Of a stretch of DNA of 36,436 nt, positions 31,968 through 36,436 are shown in pieces. The translations under genes were made by a program, and so were the position numbers. This DNA comes from Acidimicrobiia bacterium. GTDB taxonomy: Bacteria; Actinomycetota; Acidimicrobiia; Acidimicrobiales; AC-14. The notes under the pieces were generated by a model that worked only from the letters and a program-made list of their open reading frames with translations, was not told the origin of the DNA and ran no database searches. Location: assembly GCA_023265045.1 (NCBI GenBank), contig JAHFUQ010000026.1:1-36436 (forward strand), read 5' to 3'. Each line of letters opens with the position of its first letter. The first letter of the stretch is position 1.

Positions 31968-33519
31968 ACGAGTGCAGTGCGTCAGCGGGCTTGCGGGGGA
32001 GGAACGTGACGTTCGGCGCGGCCTGGGCGAAGGCGACGTTGAGCGCCTCCTGGGCAGGGGCCTCGCTGGCCACGGCCATGCGGGCGATCTCGTCGGGGTC
32101 GGCCTGCCAGTCCGGGCCGTTGTCGAGCGTCAGCTTCCGGTAGGCGTGGTCGTAGTTGTAATTGCACGCCGCGAAGGCGGCGTTGAACTTCCAGTCGCGG
32201 TCGCGCATGTGCTTGACGTACCGCGGCACGCGGCGGCGGCCCTTGTAGAACCAGCGGTACGTGTCGCGCAGGCCGTTGTGGAGCTGTTCGGCCGTCATCT
32301 GGGCCGGCTCGTGGACCACGTGGTACAGGTTGTACTTGCGCCAGTCGTAGGTGGTGATCCGCCCGTCCTGGTACATCCGGCTGAACGTGTGGGTGCCGGG
32401 GTAGGGCGTGAGGATCGAGAAGTGGGCCACGTCGACGTCGATGCGGTTGACGAACTCGGCGGTGTGGGTGAACACGTCGGGCTTGTCGTGGTCGAAGCCG
32501 AAGATGAACCCGCCCTCGATGGCGATGCCCCGCTTGTGGATCTTGGCCACCAGCTCGCCGAACTCGCCCGGCCGGTTCTTCTTGTTGCACTCGATGAGCG
32601 CCTCACGGGAGACGCTCTCGAAGCCGGTGAACACGGCCCGCAGGCCGGCCCTCGCCACCAGGTCGAGCATGGCCGGGTCGCGGGCCAGACCGATCGACGC
32701 CTGGCAGCCCCACCGGAACTTCACCCCGCTGCGGATGATGGCCTCGGACAGCTCGGCGGTGTACTCCAGATCGGCGGCCATGTCGTCGTCGAGGAAGAAG
32801 ATGTAGGCGAAGTCGCCGATGTGCTGGGGGCCCCGCTTGAGGACCTTGACCTCCTCGATGACCCGCTCGGGCGGGCTGTGGCGCGAGCCCCGGCCGTTGA
32901 TGCGGATGACCGAGCAGAAGTCGCAGTTGAACCGGCAGCCGCGGGTGGTCTGGAGGGTGTTCAGCGGCGCGTAACGGGTGGTCGGCCACTTCCGGTAGAG
33001 GTCGGCCCACTCGTGGTTCATGGGGACGTTCTCCATGTTCTGGAACGAGCCCTGGTACAGCGGCTGCAGCCGGCCGGCGGCGGCGTCGGCGAGGAGGCCC
33101 TCGAAGATCTGGTCGGCCTCGCCGCACACCACCGTGTCGGCATGGTGCTTGGCCTCGCCCGGCAGCAGGCTCGCGTGGACGCCGCCCAGCACGACGGGCA
33201 CGCCGCGGGCGCGGTACGCGTCGGCGGTGCGGTAGGCGTTGGGCGAGTTCGGTGTCCAGACCGTGAGCGCGGCCAGGTCGGGCTTCCCCGACCGGCGGCG
33301 CTGCGTCAGTTTGGAGCGGGCGCCAGGCCAGCCGTCGTCGGCCGTGAGCAACGGCGAGCGCTCGTAGTTGAGGTCGATGACCTCGACGTCCCACCCGGCC
33401 CGGCGGGCGTGCGCCGCGAGCACGAGGAGGGACATGGGCGGGAAGCGGTGTCCGAACGTCTGGTAAATCCCCGCCCCGCCCCACTCCGGAACCAGGAGAT
33501 GCAGGAGAGGCTTGTCCAC
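31966..33519 (-). CDS. B12-binding-domain radical SAM enzyme
   Basis: A 517-residue enzyme. Residues 1-150 form a cobalamin-binding Rossmann domain (PPMSLLVLAAHARRAGWDVE, VPVVLGGVHASLLPGEAKHH). The radical SAM core has the cluster motif C195-x3-C199-x2-C202 (TTRGCRFNCDFCSV), YIFFLDDDM and GFIFGFDHDKPDVF. It belongs to the BchE/HpnJ-type class B methylase-like group that modifies lipids, tetrapyrroles or natural products; substrate not identifiable. The C-terminal region (HMRDRDWKFNAAFAACNYNY) is specific to the subgroup. GTG 33519 is ten bases after TAGGGT. Divergent from the methyltransferase gene. Confidence 0.9.
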   Translation of the reverse strand: MDKPLLHLLVPEWGGAGIYQTFGHRFPPMSLLVLAAHARRAGWDVEVIDLNYERSPLLTADDGWPGARSKLTQRRRSGKPDLAALTVWTPNSPNAYRTADAYRARGVPVVLGGVHASLLPGEAKHHADTVVCGEADQIFEGLLADAAAGRLQPLYQGSFQNMENVPMNHEWADLYRKWPTTRYAPLNTLQTTRGCRFNCDFCSVIRINGRGSRHSPPERVIEEVKVLKRGPQHIGDFAYIFFLDDDMAADLEYTAELSEAIIRSGVKFRWGCQASIGLARDPAMLDLVARAGLRAVFTGFESVSREALIECNKKNRPGEFGELVAKIHKRGIAIEGGFIFGFDHDKPDVFTHTAEFVNRIDVDVAHFSILTPYPGTHTFSRMYQDGRITTYDWRKYNLYHVVHEPAQMTAEQLHNGLRDTYRWFYKGRRRVPRYVKHMRDRDWKFNAAFAACNYNYDHAYRKLTLDNGPDWQADPDEIARMAVASEAPAQEALNVAFAQAAPNVTFLPRKPADALHS

Positions 33520-33541
33520 GCTGGTGCAAACCCTACCCGGA

Positions 33542-33547
33542 TACGGT
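33542..33547 (+). promoter_or_regulatory. -10 box for a leaderless methyltransferase message
   Basis: TACGGT is followed by nine bases and ATG 33557, with no Shine-Dalgarno sequence. The opposite-strand start is at 33519, so the two promoters share a 37-base interval. Confidence 0.45.
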
Positions 33548-33556
33548 CTCTCTCAC

Positions 33557-35050
33557 ATGTCCACGCCCGCGGCTGCCCCGGAGGACGTCCAGCGGCTGCG
33601 CGAAGCCCTCTGGGCCGCCGGGTTCAACGCCGAGCGGGTGGCGGAGGCGATGCGCGCCGAAGGCGCGGGTTTCACGCCCAATCCCGCCCACGTGCCGGCG
33701 CTGCTGCGGCTCCTGCCGCCGACCGGCGCCCTGTCCACGCTGATCCAACTGTTCCTGGCCAACGTCGCCGTCCCCGTTGACGCGGCCGCGTCGGCGCTGG
33801 CGCCGCTCCCCCTGGCGCGAGCCGAGGCGATCGGTCTGCTGACCGTGGCCGGCGGTGAGGCCACGGCGAAGGTACGGCTCGCGCCGGCCGAGGACCTGGT
33901 CCTGGCCTGCGACCTCACGCCGGACATTGCCCGGGTCGCGCCCGACGTGGTGGTCGGGGTGTCGGCGTCGTCGTGGTCGCTCGTGCACCTGACGGTGCGC
34001 CGGCCGGTGGCGACGGCGGTCGACATCGGCGCCGGGTCGGGGATCCAGGCCCTGCTGGCCGCTCGCCACGCAACCCGGGTCACCGCCACCGACATCAATC
34101 CGCGGGCGCTGGCGTTCGCCCGGTTCAGCGCCGCCCTCAACAACGTGGCGCCGATCGAGTTCCTCGAGGGGGACCTCACCGCGCCGGTCGCCGGCCGCCA
34201 CTTCGACCTGGTGGTGTCGAACCCGCCGTTCGTCGTCTCACCCGACCATGACTACCTGTACCGGGACTCGGGCCACGCCGCCGACGGCGTGAGCCGCCAG
34301 GTCGTGCAAGACGCCGGCGCCCTGCTCAGCGAGGGCGGGTACGCCCACGTGCTGGTGAGCTGGGTGCACGGAGCCGGCGCCGACTGGTCCCAGCCGCTGC
34401 GGGACTGGGTCGGCGGCCTCGGCTGCGACGCCTGGCTGTTGCACTTCGGCAGCCAGGACGCCCTCGACTACGCCACTGCCTGGAACCAGCCCCTGCAGGG
34501 CGACCCGGAGCGCCACGCCGCCGCCGTCGGCCGCTGGATCGACTACTTCGCCCGCGAGAACATTGAGGCGATCGGGTACGGGGCGGTGATCCTGCGCCGC
34601 CGGTCCGGCGTCACCTGGACCCGCGCCCAGTCGCTCGGCCGTCCGCCCGACCGGGCGGCCAACGACCAGGTGCGCGACCTGTTCGCGGCCATGGACTACC
34701 TCGCGTCCCAGACGGGGCCGGACCGCCTGCTCGACGAGCGGTTCGCGTTCGACCAGCCGCACCGGCTGCACCAGGTCCTGCGGCTGCGCGAGGGCGCCTT
34801 CCACGTCGACGAGGCGATGCTGCACCTCGAGAGCGGGCTCGCGCTGCGAGCCGCGGTCGACGCCTACTCGGCCCACCTGCTCACCTGCATGGACGGTCGG
34901 AAGACCCTGGAGGAGGCGGTGGCGGATTCGGCCCGGGTTCTGGCGCCCGACGCCGACCGGGCCGAACTGCGGCGGCGCACCGTCGATCTGGTCGAGCGCA
35001 TGGTCGAGCTGGGGATCTTGCGCCCGAGTACAATGCCGGGCCGGGGATAG
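33557..35050 (+). CDS. Class I methyltransferase with NPPF motif
   Basis: A 497-residue protein. An N-terminal helical domain (1-130) precedes a SAM-binding domain: AVDIGAGSGIQALLAARHAT, VTATDINPRALAFARFSAAL, and the catalytic VVSNPPFVVSPDHDYLYRDS, in which N-P-P-F marks methylation of an amide or amino nitrogen (PrmC/HemK, RlmG-like). A long C-terminal part (about 320-497) contains a winged-helix-like segment (DRLLDERFAFDQPHRLHQVL, LLTCMDGRKTLEEAVADSA). The whole layout is a known actinobacterial family of uncertain target. It ends 12 bases before the next gene, so the two are probably co-transcribed. Confidence 0.85.
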   Translation: MSTPAAAPEDVQRLREALWAAGFNAERVAEAMRAEGAGFTPNPAHVPALLRLLPPTGALSTLIQLFLANVAVPVDAAASALAPLPLARAEAIGLLTVAGGEATAKVRLAPAEDLVLACDLTPDIARVAPDVVVGVSASSWSLVHLTVRRPVATAVDIGAGSGIQALLAARHATRVTATDINPRALAFARFSAALNNVAPIEFLEGDLTAPVAGRHFDLVVSNPPFVVSPDHDYLYRDSGHAADGVSRQVVQDAGALLSEGGYAHVLVSWVHGAGADWSQPLRDWVGGLGCDAWLLHFGSQDALDYATAWNQPLQGDPERHAAAVGRWIDYFARENIEAIGYGAVILRRRSGVTWTRAQSLGRPPDRAANDQVRDLFAAMDYLASQTGPDRLLDERFAFDQPHRLHQVLRLREGAFHVDEAMLHLESGLALRAAVDAYSAHLLTCMDGRKTLEEAVADSARVLAPDADRAELRRRTVDLVERMVELGILRPSTMPGRG

Positions 35051-35062
35051 GGGGGCTGACGG

Positions 35063-36097
35063 GTGGCCGAAGACGAGGTAGAGGGTCCGTCACGGCGCGC
35101 GTTCTTGGCGGGCGCGGGCGCGGCCGGGCTCGCAGGGGTGGCGCTGTCCAGCGTGGTGTGGGCCGCGCCGGCGATGGCGCAGATCCCCGGGGGCGGCGGC
35201 GCCGGCGGTACTGGGGCAGGGTTGCCGAGCGTCCTCGATCTCACCCTCGACGGCATGCCTGCGGGGTTGCTGTTCTCGGCTGAGGGGGGCCAAGCCACCT
35301 CCGACGTCGTCGTCGAGAAGGTCGGGAGCGACCACATCCAGAAGAAGCACATCGCCAACGTGAAGTACGAGGACATCGCCGTCCAGTGCGGCACGGGGAT
35401 GTCGAAGGCCTTCTACAACTGGATCAAGGCCTCGTTCGACAACAAGTTCGAGCGCCACAGCGGCTCGGTGCGGGCGTTGAACAACCGGGGCGAGGGGACG
35501 GCGCTCGACTTCACCAACGCGTTGTTGACCGAGATCGGCATGCCCGCCCTCGACGCCGCGTCCAAGGACGCCGCCAAGATGACCCTCAAGTTCAAGCCTG
35601 AGACCACCCGCATGAAGGCCACCACGGGCTTCTCGCAAGGCGCCAAGGCCCAAAAGCAGTGGCTGCCCTCCAACTTCCGGTTGGAGATCGACGGCATCGA
35701 CTGCACCAAGGTCAACAAGATCGACGCCATCACGGTCAAGCAGGCCTTCGTCGAGGACCCGGTCGGTGGGTTGCGCGACGTGACCAGGGAGCCCGCCTAC
35801 CTGGAGATCCCCAACCTCCGGGTGGAGCTCCCCCTGGGCAGCGGCGACACATGGTTCCAGTGGCTCGAGGACTTCGTCGTCAAGGGGAACAACGGCGACG
35901 ACAAGGAGCGCGGCGGGAGCCTGACCTACCTTGCCCCCGACAACACCTCCCCGCTGTTCGTGCTCACCTTCAAGCACCTCGGCATTTTCAAGGTGGCCCC
36001 CGACAAGATGGAGGCCGGCGCCGAGGGCATTCGCCGCGTGAAGGCCGAGATGTACTGCGAGCAGATGACCTTCGACTACAAGGTCGGGTGGGCGTAG
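35063..36097 (+). CDS. Tat-exported phage tail-tube (T4 gp19)-like protein
   Basis: A 344-residue protein. The N-terminus SRRAFLAGAGAAGLAGVALS is a twin-arginine signal with Arg11-Arg12, ending near AMA-Q. Two similar tail-tube-type segments follow. The first (about 55-175) has GLLFSAEGGQATSDVVVEK, DHIQKKHIANVKYEDIAVQC, and GTGMSKAFYNWIKASFDN. The second (about 205-344) has LPSNFRLEIDGIDC, LEDFVVKGNNGDD and GIRRVKAEMYCEQMTFDYKV. This is the phage tail protein family related to T4 gp19, usually a cytoplasmic phage or injection-system tube subunit. No sheath, baseplate or other tail gene is in the window. GTG 35063 is preceded by GGGGGG. Confidence 0.82.
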   Translation: MAEDEVEGPSRRAFLAGAGAAGLAGVALSSVVWAAPAMAQIPGGGGAGGTGAGLPSVLDLTLDGMPAGLLFSAEGGQATSDVVVEKVGSDHIQKKHIANVKYEDIAVQCGTGMSKAFYNWIKASFDNKFERHSGSVRALNNRGEGTALDFTNALLTEIGMPALDAASKDAAKMTLKFKPETTRMKATTGFSQGAKAQKQWLPSNFRLEIDGIDCTKVNKIDAITVKQAFVEDPVGGLRDVTREPAYLEIPNLRVELPLGSGDTWFQWLEDFVVKGNNGDDKERGGSLTYLAPDNTSPLFVLTFKHLGIFKVAPDKMEAGAEGIRRVKAEMYCEQMTFDYKVGWA

Positions 36098-36101
36098 GCC
36101 C

Positions 36102-36436
36102 TTAGGCGGGGCCCGCCCCCACGCCGACCCGTAGTTCTTTGACGCCCCGGAGCACGAAGTGCTCGCGGTGCTCGGGCCGCGTCGTCAGCAGCTCGAGGCG
36201 GGGGAAGCGGTCGAGCAGCGTCGAGATCGCGACCTGGGCTTCCATGCGGGCCAGCGACGCGCCAAGGCAGAAGTGGGGGCCGGCGGCGAAGGAGAGGTGG
36301 CGGTTCTGTTCCAGCGGCCGGCTGATGTCGAGGCGGTCGGCGTCGGCGAACTGGCCGGGGTCGTGGTTGGCGGCGCCGACCACGACGATCACCTGCTCCC
36401 CGGCGGGGATGAGCTGGCCTTCGGGGCCGCCGACCT
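36102..36436 (-). CDS. Cytochrome P450, 5' part beyond window
   Basis: The C-terminal 110 residues of a P450 monooxygenase; the frame is open to base 36436. Heme-binding motif FAAGPHFCLGASLARME carries the thiolate Cys. Upstream are GQLIPAGEQVIVVVGAANHD and FADADRLDISRPLEQNRH (the meander region), and downstream LDRFPRLELL. The soluble, actinobacterial CYP type is probable; substrate unknown. It ends four bases from the convergent tail-tube-like gene. Confidence 0.93.
   Translation of the reverse strand, partial: VGGPEGQLIPAGEQVIVVVGAANHDPGQFADADRLDISRPLEQNRHLSFAAGPHFCLGASLARMEAQVAISTLLDRFPRLELLTTRPEHREHFVLRGVKELRVGVGAGPA

Noticed and set aside
35063-36097. Prophage or injection-system locus
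   Set aside because: Only one tail-tube-like gene is present, with no sheath, baseplate, capsid, integrase or lysis genes, so a prophage call is unsupported.

Overview
The window is a GC-rich chromosomal segment from an actinobacterium. The evidence is strong third-codon GC bias, many GTG starts, an HU protein with a long Ala/Lys/Pro tail, an F420-type (LLM) oxidoreductase, DUF6458 and DUF1059 proteins, Ku with a LigD-type polymerase, and TANNNT -10 boxes placed 6-9 bases before start codons (leaderless transcription). An Acidimicrobiia-like lineage fits this mix, but that is an inference. I see no rRNA, tRNA, CRISPR array, transposase or prophage block, so this is mostly ordinary chromosome with a few accessory islands.

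Layout, left to right. 1-1140: 3' part of a MurA enzyme carrying Asp in place of the catalytic-loop Cys. 1141-1483: gene-poor, lower-GC stretch with a short ORF stub. 1484-4859: hypothetical/cupin divergent pair, HU plus DUF3291 pair, and a small winged-helix-like protein plus methyltransferase pair. 4805-7431: XRE regulator with a large unknown C-terminal domain, overlapping an MFS exporter gene. 7511-9863: a hypothetical protein, a lytic transglycosylase and an L,D-transpeptidase lipoprotein. 9972-13893: a 19-residue membrane peptide, two divergent AI-2E-family permeases and an M48 metallopeptidase. 13937-16896: a small unknown gene coupled to an EEP-fold hydrolase, then a metallo-beta-lactamase-fold gene coupled to a frameshifted LLM oxidoreductase. 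16941-18977: two secreted paralogues sharing a six-cysteine domain, separated by a perfect 36-bp palindrome. 19017-20755: thiC with its TPP riboswitch. 20804-24633: palindromic repeats, a MauE-like protein and the heme genes hemE-hemH-hemY. 24642-28422: a membrane protein, a VapBC-type toxin-antitoxin pair, a small ORF that may be a remnant, an ATP-dependent DNA ligase, and a TetR repressor divergent from a DUF1059 operon. 28671-30736: a DUF6458 protein, then ku and ligD-polymerase (end joining). 30723-33519: DUF4230, a hypothetical protein and a B12-binding radical SAM enzyme. 33557-36436: a class I methyltransferase, a Tat-exported protein related to phage tail-tube (gp19) proteins, and the 3' part of a cytochrome P450.

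Main points for a second look. (1) Three stop-start overlaps of the form CTGA imply CUG initiation. (2) A tail-tube-like protein carries a canonical twin-arginine export signal. (3) The paired six-cysteine secreted proteins have a palindrome at one ribosome-binding site. (4) An XRE-unknown-domain regulator has a likely operator inside its own promoter spacer. (5) There are two families of intergenic palindromic repeats. (6) The LLM oxidoreductase carries a single-base frameshift.
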